From Erigeron canadensis (lineage: Eukaryota; Streptophyta; Magnoliopsida; Asterales; Asteraceae), in assembly GCF_010389155.1 (NCBI RefSeq), contig NC_057768.1:1672501-1736500 (forward strand): a stretch of DNA of 64,000 nt. Direction: 5' to 3'. The notes beneath the pieces were generated by a model. The model did not search any database and had not been told where the DNA came from. It worked only from the letters and a program-made list of their open reading frames with translations. The position numbers and the translations under genes are program-made. This document shows positions 46,262 through 57,230 of this stretch, piece by piece (the stretch's first letter is position 1; every line of letters begins with the position of its first letter).

Positions 46262-48272
46262 GGTCAAAATCATTTTTATTTCTATTCAACGGTTAAATAT
46301 ACATAAATTTTACTTTACAATTAAAATTTTTATGTCAAAATTTGAATTTTGGTCTTTATACCAACCATGGGCACCAATCGGTTCGTCAGCAACTTCACAC
46401 CTACGTGGCAACGGTTCCTACCATTAGCCAAGTAGAGTCGATTAAAGTGAACTTTGGGTGTGCATGCAACTAGGCAGGGATGAAGCTAGAATTTTTTAAT
46501 TTTTTTTACGATGCAACAATTTTAAAAGTTGTTTGTCATACTTATAAGAGTTGTATCCGAAAATGTAAAAAAGTTGGGCCTAGGTTGGCTAATAGAAACT
46601 GAATCCTCAAAAAAATTTCGCTCTCCATACCGGGTGTAAAACTTATCATATTAAAAAAATACCAGTTTTTTTTTTAATTAATAAAAAACACACGTTCCAG
46701 GCAAGGTTTTCTTAAATTAAAACGTATTCAGTCATATGAAAGAAACCCGAAAAATATATTTTTTATGAAACACATTTTGGTTTTCCATCATCAATTTACA
46801 TTTTTAACCCAATTTAAAAATAATTAATACTTTATTGCATAATGTCTATCTAATAACAATATATAGCAAGGTTACAACCATTATTATGTTATTATTAGAA
46901 AGATATCGTTAACAAAATTATTATGTGGTATAAACTTCGGCCATTTATTAAACTATAATAAATAAAACTAAATGACTTATCTTTAAACCCAAATAAAATG
47001 TATGACATATTTTGTTTTTCTTTTAATCATTTAAATTTTTGAAAAGTCATAAATACCCTTAATTTATTATGCTACCTACATCTAATACACCTAAAAAATA
47101 CCAAAATTTCCCTTTTATCAATTCCTACCCTAACCAGAAAAATATAAACACACACAACACGTCAACCACCCCCCCCCCCTTTTCCCGCATCTCTCTCTCT
47201 AAGCTCAAACACCCCCTGTGCTCTGATCTTTCTTTTTCGTCGCTGCAACGCGCGGGAACCCATGTAGTTTATATAAAAAGTATGAGGACCAAAAATGTTA
47301 TATTCCAATTCTTTGATCAATGATGTCACCAATATAAATTTAATGATAGAAAATAAGAGGTAAAATTTAATTACTGGTTGAAACTTTATCATTTTAAAAT
47401 TATGGGTTTTGTTTGAATATATATCAAACCTACTTTAAGAATATAAATATCTCTATCAAAATAGAATAACTCAATTAATTGAACATTTTTTTAAAAATTC
47501 AATAACCTTTTAGTATTTTTTTTATAGATGAATAAAACACTGTTTAGGAGTGTTTAATTGGATTGCGTTTGAAGAATATATTACTTGTTTAAAAATTGTA
47601 TTCTGAAAAAATATATCTCAACTTGCCTTTTCAACTCTATATGCTCTCTTTATAAAAACGCAAATAGTCATTATTTGCTAAACATTTTATTAATTACTTG
47701 TATTATGCAAGTACAATAATAAAAAAAATAGGGTCAAATCATAATCACAGACATGCGCTTACTTGTTTGCGCACATACATGTATATGCACAAGAATAGAA
47801 TAAATAACATTCCGAATAAAGCACTAGGTACTTGTTTATGCCCACAGAGTTACATGTACGTCTATGCACAAGGATAGAATTACAACAGATTAATATGTAT
47901 ACGCACATAGATAAAATAACAGTTATGACAATATTGTCAGTAAATCATGAATAATAACATGTTCTATCTTAGATAGTTATATTGGATTGATATATTTTGA
48001 ATATTAATTTAAATTGTCTGTTCGATCACTCCAATATATCCGATGTAAGTTGTCGACGTTAAGAGTATGTAGACCGATCAACTATAAATAATTCACTGTA
48101 CCACGTGAAGTATGCATGCTCAAGTGGATGGAGATTTCAAATACTTAAAAGACAAGTCATTTAATTCAAAAGTATAAATTACTGTAGACGCTTATAAAAG
48201 TTGTAACCTATTTATGGAAATACTTGCTATTTATGGAAATACTTGCTTTTAGTTAAAACTATTAAAAGTAAA
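46262..48272. other. Gene-free AT-rich stretch with Helitron-like words
   Basis: ATTTTGGTTTTCCATCATCAATTTACATTTTTAACCC at 46778 echoes Helitron 1 (7558-7600). A poly-C run of about 11 lies at 47169-47179. No gene recognised. Confidence 0.4.
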
Positions 48273-49013
48273 TCAGCACGTGTCTAACACTGGACACGAG
48301 GTTTGTGATATTATTATTATTAGATCTTTATTATAAATTTAAGTCATATACCATTACAAATCATATTGCATTTGTTCACATTTTTAAGTGAGTGTGAACA
48401 AATTAAAAAATTTGTCATGCTTTTTATTGTGTAGAAATATATTGAATTAAAAGTGTGTGAAAATTTCTCCACACTAAAAAGTGTGTAGAAATATGTGAAC
48501 TTTTATTTCTACCCACTTTTTAGTGTGGAGAAATTTCCACACTTTTAATTCAATATAATTCTACACACTAAAAAGCGTGACAAAATTTTTAATTTGTTTA
48601 CACTCACCTAAAAGTGTGAACAAATGCAATATTGTTTGTAGTGTACGCTTATAATTTTAAAGATATACGGTTATAATTGTTATACTTTGCAAGTTATAGT
48701 ACAATAATAATAAGTTCATCATTGTCATTATTAACTGAGACATATTGATGAAATTGTTTGTCGTACTCATTCCACAAGACACATGCTATAATAATTATAA
48801 ATTTTTTTGAAACCAGTTGTACTCATAATGTGATATTATTATGAAAGATAATAAAAAATTAAGATATAAACATACTTGTGATCCTCAAGTATATATATTT
48901 GATCATGATGTGGGCGCATAACAGACATAGGTTTATTTTCAATCATCTGTTCTATGATAATTAGATAACAATTAAGATTGTTTTCATATTTTTTGATAAC
49001 AATTAGGACTCTT
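48273..49013 (-). mobile_element. Helitron-like element, inverse copy of the 8260 family
   Basis: Read on the minus strand, 49013 to 48644 follows 8630-8990 closely (ACTTGCAAAGTATAACA, GACTC/AGTACGACAAA, ATGTCTCAG). The 3' hairpin CGTGTCC-AGTGTTA-GACACG ends near 48278 and CTGA|T follows at 48276-48273. It is interrupted by the MITE at 48352 and cut off at 49013 by the Athila insertion. Confidence 0.65.
48352..48643. mobile_element. CACTA-type MITE, almost fully palindromic (292 bp)
   Basis: Ends CATTACAAA and TTTGTAGTG (CACTACAAA on the other strand). The two halves are near-complete inverted copies (GCATTTGTTCACA, GAATTAAAAGTGTG, CTCCACACTAAAAAGTG). TAC is duplicated at 48349-48351 and 48644-48646, the 3-bp duplication expected of CACTA elements. 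It sits inside the Helitron copy. Confidence 0.85.
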
Positions 49014-50061
49014 TGATGTGCAAAAATCGAGCTTTAAATTTATAAACTAAAACTACCCAAAAACTCACTACTACGCACTCATGGGCAGTGGACCCGATCG
49101 TTTGTAATTTAGTTAAGAGGTAAGTCTGAGTTCGTTCTCAGGGACTGTGAAATGATTAGTTGCTTGTTAAATGGTTTGGAAAATAGGTGTTGCTTCGAAA
49201 TTCCCCTTTGACAATTAAATAAGTTGATTTGCAAGATGATTGCATAAATTTAAAAGACAAGTTCAGACAATGTAATTAAAAGTCATCCACTTTGACTTCC
49301 CTTGACTTCAAATGTGATTGCATTTGATGAAGAACAAATTCTCTAGAGTTTAAAAGATAGTCGTGACAAGATTACATTATTCACGTGGAACCACCAACCG
49401 TGAACAATTATCGAATCACCTAACTACTATTCGAATTACCCAAGCCGGTACCACCAAGACCAAGACAATCCTCCTAATAATCAGTTTTATTGACTCTCAA
49501 ATTATCAATTGAACCTATGTGACAATAACGTGGTACCACCAACCGATATTAATCACGTTGACAAATTTAATCTCTTCTTAAAATGATATTCACTATCATA
49601 CCATGAACTAGTGATAATTACTTATAGACAAGTAACCGTTTTAAGATCACATACACATTCAACTGGTACCACCAACGAAGAATCATATGCAACCGATATC
49701 GAAATTAATTAATGAAAAGAATTAATATCATCAAGATCATGGAACAACGATAATTAAATAAACCCTTTTGAATTAAAAATATAGCAATCACATTATCCGT
49801 CTCGTTTCATCAAGGTGGATGATTAAACAGTTAGCCACTCATGATCAATTCAAAATAATCAATGAAATAGAAAAGAAACATGATGTACCAATTGTTTGAA
49901 GAAAATAAATTGCTAAGACAATAATGTAGATACGATCTAGATGGGTGCCCATAATATCTTCGATGAATCCGCCTAAGTGAAACACTTGATTGGAGAAGGA
50001 AGACTCCCGATAGAGCAGCTCCTAGAAAGAGTTTTAATACCTAATTTTCGAGTTAGGGTTT

Positions 50062-50071
50062 CCTATTTATA
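50062..50071 (-). promoter_or_regulatory. TATA box of the Athila 3' LTR
   Basis: TATAAATAGG on the minus strand, 54 bp from the nearest palindrome. In the 5' LTR (about 62825-62836) the same place reads TAGAAATAG, a damaged box. Confidence 0.65.
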
Positions 50072-50124
50072 CCCCTTCAAAATCTGATGCAGAAACAAGT
50101 CAGGATCTCTTCTCCCGTGCACCT

Positions 50125-50389
50125 ACTGCGGCGCAGTGGTGCTTGACTTCTCCTCACTGCGGTGCAGTGAGGTGTTGGTTGACTTTGACTTCGGCTGACT
50201 GCAGCGCAGTGGTTCGTGTGATCACCACTGCGGCGCAGTATGATTCTACGACCTCTTTTCTTCTTCAACAGACTGCGGCGCAGTCTTTCTGTTGCCATCC
50301 CCACTGCGGCGCAGTGGGAGTTTTTCCATTTATTTCCGTGGATCAGGACTGCGGCGCAGTGGGCTTGTGCCTCCCTACTGCGGCGCAGT
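50125..50389. repeat. Palindrome array A in the LTR (8 sites)
   Basis: ACTGCGGCGCAGT or one-base variants start at 50125, 50156, 50198, 50227, 50272, 50303, 50348 and 50377. Steps are 31, 42, 29, 45, 31, 45 and 29: pairs about 30 apart, repeated every 73-76 bp. Confidence 0.95.
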
Positions 50390-50655
50390 CTAGAGCTTGT
50401 ACAGGACCAACTTGTTTCGGTCTCAATTACTTGCTAAGCTCTGCCGCCTCGTCCATTCAAATCGACTTTCATTACCATAACGTATTTCCTAGCCAATAAT
50501 CAACCGAAAATGTACCAAATGAACGCGTAACCTCTTCAGAACCTGAAAACACTAACAAACACCATAAACGCGCCAAATGCATACAAAAACGACTTAAAAC
50601 ATCTACTAAAATGGCCAATAATGATGTGGGTAATGGGTATAAATTAGTCACATCA

Positions 50656-50690
50656 AATCCCCCCACACTTGAGCATTGCTTGTCCTCAAG
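50656..50690 (-). promoter_or_regulatory. Athila polypurine tract and conserved 3' signature
   Basis: On the minus strand GCTTGAGGACAAGCAATGC is followed by CAAGTGTGGGGGGATT directly before the LTR start. This wording recurs in Athila-type elements. Confidence 0.85.
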
Positions 50691-53130
50691 CAAATCCAGA
50701 ATTTAAGAAAAAGTAATCCTTGACAACCAAACTATCAAACACATGACAAGTATCAAAAAGAAGCAACACCTAGCATGTCAAATGACAGAAAATGGGTGAA
50801 GCAGTTTTAATCTTAAATGAAAACTCAAAATGTTTGACAATACCTGAACAATCCACAAGCCACGATAATCAACTAAGCATAAATGAAAACAAACGATCCT
50901 ATCAATATCATTCTACTCCAACAAACTTACTTTCGGGGTCGAATAAATGAAGAATCACTCATAGCTCAGTTGTGATGTATACTCTTTTACCATAGGCCTG
51001 AACCAGGATCGTTACTCCACCATTACGGCGCAAGGATCAAGCACATTGTCAAAATAGGCATTAAGGGTGGGTGTATAGTTAAACTAAGGCTATGTATATG
51101 ATTATGTAAAATGGAATTTAGGAATGAAGGTTGATGAGAATTGTGGAAAGATGAAAAAGGATATAATGTATATGTTAAGTGTACAAAGTAGTCTAATACA
51201 AACCCATACCATTGATTGTCATCAAACCACCAACCCAAAGCTGCCATCCGCGAACACCACCCGAAATTAGCCAAGCAAAACCCGACACCATTGTGGTGTA
51301 TCAACTTCAAACAACTTACAAACAACCAAATCTTCCAAAATAGTACGACACACTTTCTAGACATTTAGAAATGAGAAATATCTACTAGTAGCCCGAGTTC
51401 TCTCTTTTTTTTATATATATATTTTTCTGTTTTTCCATTCTCTTTATTCTCTTTTTTTTTTTGAACCATTTTTACTCTACTAGCAAATATCCTCTTTACA
51501 ATGATAAACATGTCTATAACACTTCACTTTCTTTGTTTGAACAATCCAAGATAATCTTCAATAACTTAACCCGTTTACGTATTCTCATAGACAAGAATAT
51601 TCCACAAAGCAACCCATGAAACTCCCCCAAACCATCCAAACAAACCATGACAATCAACGGCCCCCCCAGATTATAGGTATAGTAAAGTTTAGTTTACAAG
51701 TATGAATGGGAATTACAGTGGAGTTGTTAAGTTACAAGGATGTGTAAAGGTGCAAGGACAAGTGAAAAATTGTATGTATAATTGTATAAGGTTGTATAAG
51801 GGTATGGATATACAAAAGAAAATTGAAAAGAAAGAAAGAAAAATGTATGGTCAAACCTAAATGCCAATTCGTCATCCAATGTACTCGTCACGATCACCAG
51901 GCCAAGTTCTAGAATCAACACATCACCTGCACACTCTCATCAATAGAAGAACCCGGAAATGGCTTAGAAATACCTCAAACACGCACATCCTAGTGCAAGG
52001 CATAAAAAATGAATACCCTTACTCTTGAATAAATCCAAGAGCCTAAGAGAGGGACGTATTTACGAGGCAAACAAACCAAAACCGTCACCTGAACAACTAT
52101 ATATGAAATGATGAAATCTCACAGTTGGGTGTTTTGGATATATATGAGTATGCAAGTAATGTTATCAATCCCGAAGGACTAGCCAAATAACCATTCAGGA
52201 CACACTTCGCCAATTAAAATTTTTTGTCAAGGAAACAGTTTGTAGTAAAATTGCTTAATAAGTAATCCATTAAATGTCACAAGCAATTTACCACATGGAC
52301 AAGTTCAACTCAAGTTTAAAAATCAATATCAACTTCTATTATCCCACCAAATTGATAGCACCAGTTTCAAACATGCACATCATAGTTAAGAGTTCAAAAG
52401 AGAAACTCAAACCCCTAGATAGAATCCAAAGGCCTACGAGAGGGACATATCAACAAAACTGATAGAAATCTCAATGACAAAACAACAAAAGTGATATACC
52501 CGGTAGCTTAAACCTATTTGCCACCCCCCCCCCACACTTAAGATGGACAATGCCCTCAATGTCCATATTCGGTCAAACAAAGGTAAATAGGGGTAAGCGA
52601 CATAGAAAAATAAAAGCACATACCGGAATGAGGACACATTTCGTTTTGAAACAAGTTATCGACCCCGTGTCACAAATGGCACTTCCAAAATAGGAAGGAC
52701 ATTTTGGTTGACGGGATAAACAACTTGTGCCAAAACGGAAGGTGCAAGAGTAGAGTGTGCATCAAATATAGCAATTCAAATAAGGCGCTGAACTTACTGC
52801 CAGCATATGCACACCATAACGATCAACAATTTCGCCATAGAAAATAGATGGGGAAAGGGATCAAAATGGTTCCCCCCACACTTGAGTTGCACTACAGCTA
52901 TCAATTACCTACTCACTTTGCATCAGAAAACTTATCAAAATATCAAGCATCCAATTATTATACCATTAATGCAATCAACCAACAGAAAAAGAAAAACAAC
53001 CATACGTAATGTTTCATCACCCCGTAGGGCGGATACAAACCAACCAAACAAAAATTAAAAAGTACGGAAAAGGAAATTGTTCAAACAATAGTACAACCGA
53101 ACCAAGTTGCTCCCTCCATAACTGCAAGAA
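50691..53130 (-). other. Athila 3' spacer between the third ORF and the polypurine tract
   Basis: Non-coding as far as I can see. Contains two more purine tracts of the AAGTGTGGGGG type (minus strand, at about 52527-52541 and 52871-52884) and T-rich low complexity at 51400-51470. The part 51015-51530 recurs after the assembly gap at 63504-64000. Confidence 0.6.
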
Positions 53131-54791
53131 TCACTGTGGTGGAGGATGTGGTGGGTAATGTTGGTAACCAGGGAGGTTACCGTAATCGAAGAAAGAACCA
53201 ACCACCTGCTCAGCAAACGTCGGCTCAGAAGCTCCGGTCTGACTCACGTCCATACCTGCATAAGTACCTGTATAAGAACCAAAACGAACCGGCATATCCG
53301 GTCCCAAGGCACCTGGATCGTGACTGGGAGGCTCCTCAAACACATGCTCGGGAGGAAAGTAGAAACCTCCACCAACTCGCTGATGTGGGATAAACATGGC
53401 GGGAGGACGATAATCTGGAAGATCCATGGGTGGGCTAAAATCCTGCCCTCCCAATTGCGCCTCCCACATGGGCTGGTAACGGCGCGAATCGTACACGACT
53501 CTCCCAAGTCCAGAACCCATCATAGTCATATCCCCGCCAACCTGCTCCCTAAAACTATCCATACGACCATGGAAAGCCTGCTGATCAGCATACATCCTCT
53601 CTACCACAGACTGAAGAGACGTAAAATCAATACCTGCTGGGGCCCGCCTCCTAGGTGGCTCCTGTGGAGCATCCCCCATCTCAACATCCTCAGCTCCCTC
53701 CATAACTGGAGGCGGTGCAATAAACCCAGTATCATCCATCAGCCTAGAGTTCTCTGTCTGCGTCATCTTCTTCACAATTTTGGCCCTCACCAACTCGGCC
53801 TCAGTCAAAGTCTCCTGAAAGATAGGGGTCGAAAGATCGGTCTGGCACTCATCAGTGTCAAAAATGCCCATGCGCCGATAGATAATAGTAACAAAGTGCC
53901 CTAAAACCAGCTCCGCGTCGGAGTGGTTCCACATCCTATCTAACACAACAATGGGGGCCAAAGCAAACCTCCTAGGGGCCCCCTCAACAAACAACTTTAT
54001 TAACCAGAGATCAGTCTGGTACGCCTTGTCCCAGTGAGTGAACCGCTGTACCAGAAACATGACAATCATGAGATGAAGCATCCACAATCGCACACTCCTG
54101 ATCTTAGAAACACTGCCTGACCCCCAGACGGCCAAGCTTCACCACCAGTAATCCGAGTCCAGTACTGAGGAATGGACTCACCATCAAAGGCCTGCTTAAC
54201 ATATAGGCCCTGTCTCAACAAACCCTGAAATTCGCTGCTCTTCAACTGGTCCGGAGTGTACATCCTAGTATAATAGCCAAACTGGGCAATAGATATCTTC
54301 CTCGCAACACCTCCACAGTGGAAAGTCACACAACGCTCCTCAAATATATCCTTCACCTTATTCAACTCCTTCGTCACCTTCAGAGTTGAATAGAACTCCA
54401 AACACAATTCCCTATACACAGGATCCCGGTTGTTGAACACATTCTGCCACATATCACTCACAACCAACCTATCTCCAACCTGAGCCTCTATCCTAAACCA
54501 CCCATTAATGTCGGCTTGAATGCCGAAATGCTGGGCGGCAATGGGAGCAAGATATCGAGGTGGACAGACCACCTCCTTGTGAATGGCGTACAACTCATTG
54601 AGAAAGTTGTTTTTGTGGGGTTGCTTAACCCCTGTTAAACTCCAACCACGTATGCTTCTCGTTCATCTGCCCTGACCAAAATTTGAGTGTTGGCGGTTCT
54701 ACCGCCTCCCGCGAAGCCTTTCCTTGTTTCTGGGCCGAACCGCTTCCTTGGCCCTCCTCGATTTGCTTCCTTTTGTCGGTTCCTTAAGCAT
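53131..54791 (-). pseudogene. Athila third reading frame (ATHILA ORF-1 / env-like), frameshifted
   Basis: The frame begins with a basic stretch (EPTKGSKSRRAKEAVRP, a likely nuclear-type basic region) near 54782, shifts near 54700, then runs 54593-54066 (CPPRYLAPIAAQHFGI, GDRLVVSDMWQNVF, ARKISIAQFGYYTRMYTP) and, after another shift near 54130, to 53131 with a helical part (FVEGAPRRFALAPIVVLD, LGHFVTIIYRRMGIF), an acidic linker and a proline-rich tail ending YPPHPPPQ. This is the ATHILA ORF-1 family found downstream of integrase. It is sometimes called env-like by position; I see no clear signal peptide or transmembrane anchor. A spliced short first exon at 55432-55421 is possible. Confidence 0.75.
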
Positions 54792-54891
54792 CCTACAAGC
54801 ACAAATCAGAAGACAAATAAACATGTTAAACTTGTAATACAAACCAGGAACCGTATTAAAGACGAATATAATCTGGGCAGTAAGGTTCCCC

Positions 54892-55079
54892 ACTGCAGCG
54901 CAGTGGGAATCCATACCCCCTCATTGCAGCGCAGTGAGGCCAAGTCAGAACTGGTAGAGGATTACCACTGCGGCGCAGTGGTATGAAGTAATCCTCACTG
55001 CGGCGCAGTGAGGTTCTAAACACGTGCGGGTCACGAGCCTATAGACTGCGCATCAAATCCACCACCACTGCGGCGCAGT
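54892..55079. repeat. Palindrome array B (5 sites plus a half site)
   Basis: Sites start at 54892, 54923, 54967, 54997 and 55067; a half site GACTGCG lies at 55044. Steps 31, 44, 30. The array lies in the putative intron upstream of the third ORF. Confidence 0.9.
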
Positions 55080-55420
55080 CACTTGAATTTCTGGGCAGAC
55101 TCTGTTTGTTCATCACGAATTTCCAGAAAAAAAGGGGGCAATAATCCACTAAATACCAATCTTTCAACAATTTATAGCTACAACAACTTCCATTAACCTC
55201 CCCCACACTTGTTCATCAAAAAGCCCCAAAATTTTTTAAAACCCTAGGTTTGATTTAGACTCAAATCCGGATGAACAAGTGTTAGATTCGTGAAATTAAC
55301 CACTACATTATCATCCATACCCCTTAATTAACAAAACCCACCAATCAATTCAACAATTACAAACAAAAATCTAGAAATCAAAATTAAGATATAGAAGGAA
55401 AATAAACAAGAAAAACTTAC

Positions 55421-55432
55421 ATTCTTCCCCAT
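55421..55432 (-). CDS. Possible short first exon of the third ORF
   Basis: On the minus strand ATG at 55432 sits in ACCATGG, an excellent start context, and after four codons meets GTAAGT, a perfect donor. An AG at 54784-54783 (before GAA) would join it in the frame of the basic N-terminus of the third ORF; another AG at 54794-54793 would not. The leader upstream (55433-55600) is TC-rich. Splicing is inference. Confidence 0.4.
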
Positions 55433-55531
55433 GGTAGTGATGGTTAGTTGGTAATCTAAGAAGAGAAAGAAAAGAGAATACAAGAATTGGGTGGATAATG
55501 GGAAAAATTTCGGATTCAAGGGTGTTATTGG

Positions 55532-55545
55532 GGGGGGGGGGGGGT
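55532..55545 (+). repeat. Poly-G run
   Basis: About 14 consecutive G bases in the leader upstream of the putative first exon. Confidence 0.9.
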
Positions 55546-55667
55546 TCGGTTCTACCTTAGAGAGAAAAAGGAAAAGGTTTAGATTTGAATATGCGGTAAA
55601 AAAAACATCCCCTACTTTCCTTTTTTAGTTAAACACCCGCTCCCCTTCTTGACCAGTCAACACGCCT

Positions 55668-55859
55668 ACTGCGGCGCAGTGGGCTAAGGCTTTCCTCACT
55701 GCGGCGCAGTGAGGTCATGGTCATTTTATGCCGAGCATTCAGACTGCGGCGCAGTCCTTCCCTCACACCCCCACTGCGGCGCAGTGGGGTGATGGTCAAT
55801 TAAGGTCGTGGAAACTGACTACAGCGCAGTCAAGTTTACCACCCCCACTGCGGCGCAGT
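55668..55859. repeat. Palindrome array C (6 sites)
   Basis: Sites start at 55668, 55698, 55743, 55773, 55818 and 55847: steps 30, 45, 30, 45, 29. Several extend to 4-5 further paired bases (CCTC..GAGG, CCCC..GGGG). The array lies about 235 bp upstream of the putative first exon of the third ORF. Confidence 0.95.
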
Positions 55860-56075
55860 GGGGGAATTTTCCAGAAAATTTGTTTTCCGATTTTGAAAAC
55901 ACAAACTTACCTCAATCCGCTTCACAACACGCTTGAACCTGCACATTCTGGACAAAACAAATTAAAACTATCTAACGAAATTAAAAACAATTTGACAAAA
56001 CAAAATCAAACACGGGTTGCCTCCCGAGAAGCGCTTAATTTATTTACGAGTCGTGAGCTAGACTCGATCACCATT

Positions 56076-57230
56076 TCAAACTTGTGAATCATAAATGGGG
56101 ATTTCTTCAACTATCCCCTCCTCCTGTTCCTCCTCCAAATACAATTTGAGCCTATGATCATTGACAATGAAAGACCCATTTCCATCCCTTTTAAACAATT
56201 CGACATAACCGGACGGATACACATGTTTAATCACAAAAGGACCTATCCACCTAGAAGTCAATTTCGGTTGTTTGATTTTAAACTTTGACAGAATAACAAC
56301 ACTTTTGCACCAACCTTAAATTCCTTCCTACGGATCCTTTTATCATGGTAAATCTTGGTCTTTTCTATGTAAAGCCGGGAATTCTCATAAGCTCCCAATC
56401 TAAGCTCATCGAGCTCATGGAGTTGCAAAACCTAAGTTCACCGGCCTCCATCATGTCTAGGTTCAAATTTCTCAAAGCCCAATACGCCTTATGCTCTAAT
56501 TCAATCGGCAAATGACAATTCTTACCGTAGAGCAACTTATATGGCGTCGTGCCAATAGGCGTCTTAAAAGCGGTCCTAAATGCCTAAAAGGCGTCACCTA
56601 ACTTTTTTGACCAAACCTTGGGGTTATCCCCGACCGTTTTTTCCAAAATTCTTTTCAAAGCCCTATTGGTGTTTTCCACTTGACCACTGGTCTGTGGATG
56701 ATAAGAAGTCGAAAAATAATGATGAACACCATACCTCTTAAGAACCTTATCTAGTTGATGATTAGCAAAGTGTGTTCCACGATCACTAATTAAGGCTCTA
56801 GGGCAACCAAACCTACTGAACAACTGTCTTAAGAACTCAATAACTACCCTCGCGTCGTTTGTAGGCAAAGCTTGGCTTCAGCCCACTTAGACACGTAGTC
56901 AACAGCAACTAGATGTACTGGGACTTGTTAGACGGTGGGAATGGTCCCATGAAGTCTATGCCCCAAATATCGAAAACCTCACATACCTGAATCCCTTGCT
57001 GTGGCATTTCATCCCTTTTTGTGATGCTTCCTTGGCGTTGGCAAATGTCACAGGTTTCCACCAACGTTTGGGCCTCTTTGAAGATTGTCGGCCAGTAGAA
57101 ACTTCATCAAAAACCTTTCTACCTGTAACTGACGGACCATAGTGACCCCCGGTTGGCCGTAATGGCAAGCATCCAAAATCTCTCTAGTCTCAGCTCCCGC
57201 AAACATCTCCTGACCATACCATCTGCACAA
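56076..57230 (-). pseudogene. Athila integrase, broken
   Basis: Fragments in three frames: around 57200-57000 the remains of the zinc-binding domain ([13 protein letters not shown]-like context, KEASQKG); 56868-56584 the catalytic core (LISDRGTHF, YHPQTSGQVENTNRALK, with D and E of the DDE triad); 56261-56076 the C-terminal part (RWIGPFVIKHVYPSGYVEL) ending near the conserved VNDHRLKLY. Several shifts and stops lie between, so no active enzyme. Confidence 0.85.

Larger units (their letters stand above)
49014..50655 (-). repeat. Athila 3' LTR (1642 bp)
   Basis: Plus-strand edges TGATGTG and CACATCA are inverse. Minus-strand TATAAATAGG at 50071-50062. Directly upstream of this box (50125-50389) lie eight palindromes of the ACTGCGGCGCAGT type. 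The transcribed part carries four GGTACCACCAA-type motifs (near 49387, 49446, 49540, 49669). Confidence 0.9.

Noticed and set aside
50125..50389. CRISPR-like array with palindromic repeats
   Set aside because: Two alternating spacer lengths, near-palindromic 13-bp units, no cas genes and eukaryotic retroelement context.
50077..50499. Frames over the palindrome arrays (for example 50143-50499, 55728-56087)
   Set aside because: Their repeated peptides only reflect the repeated palindromes.
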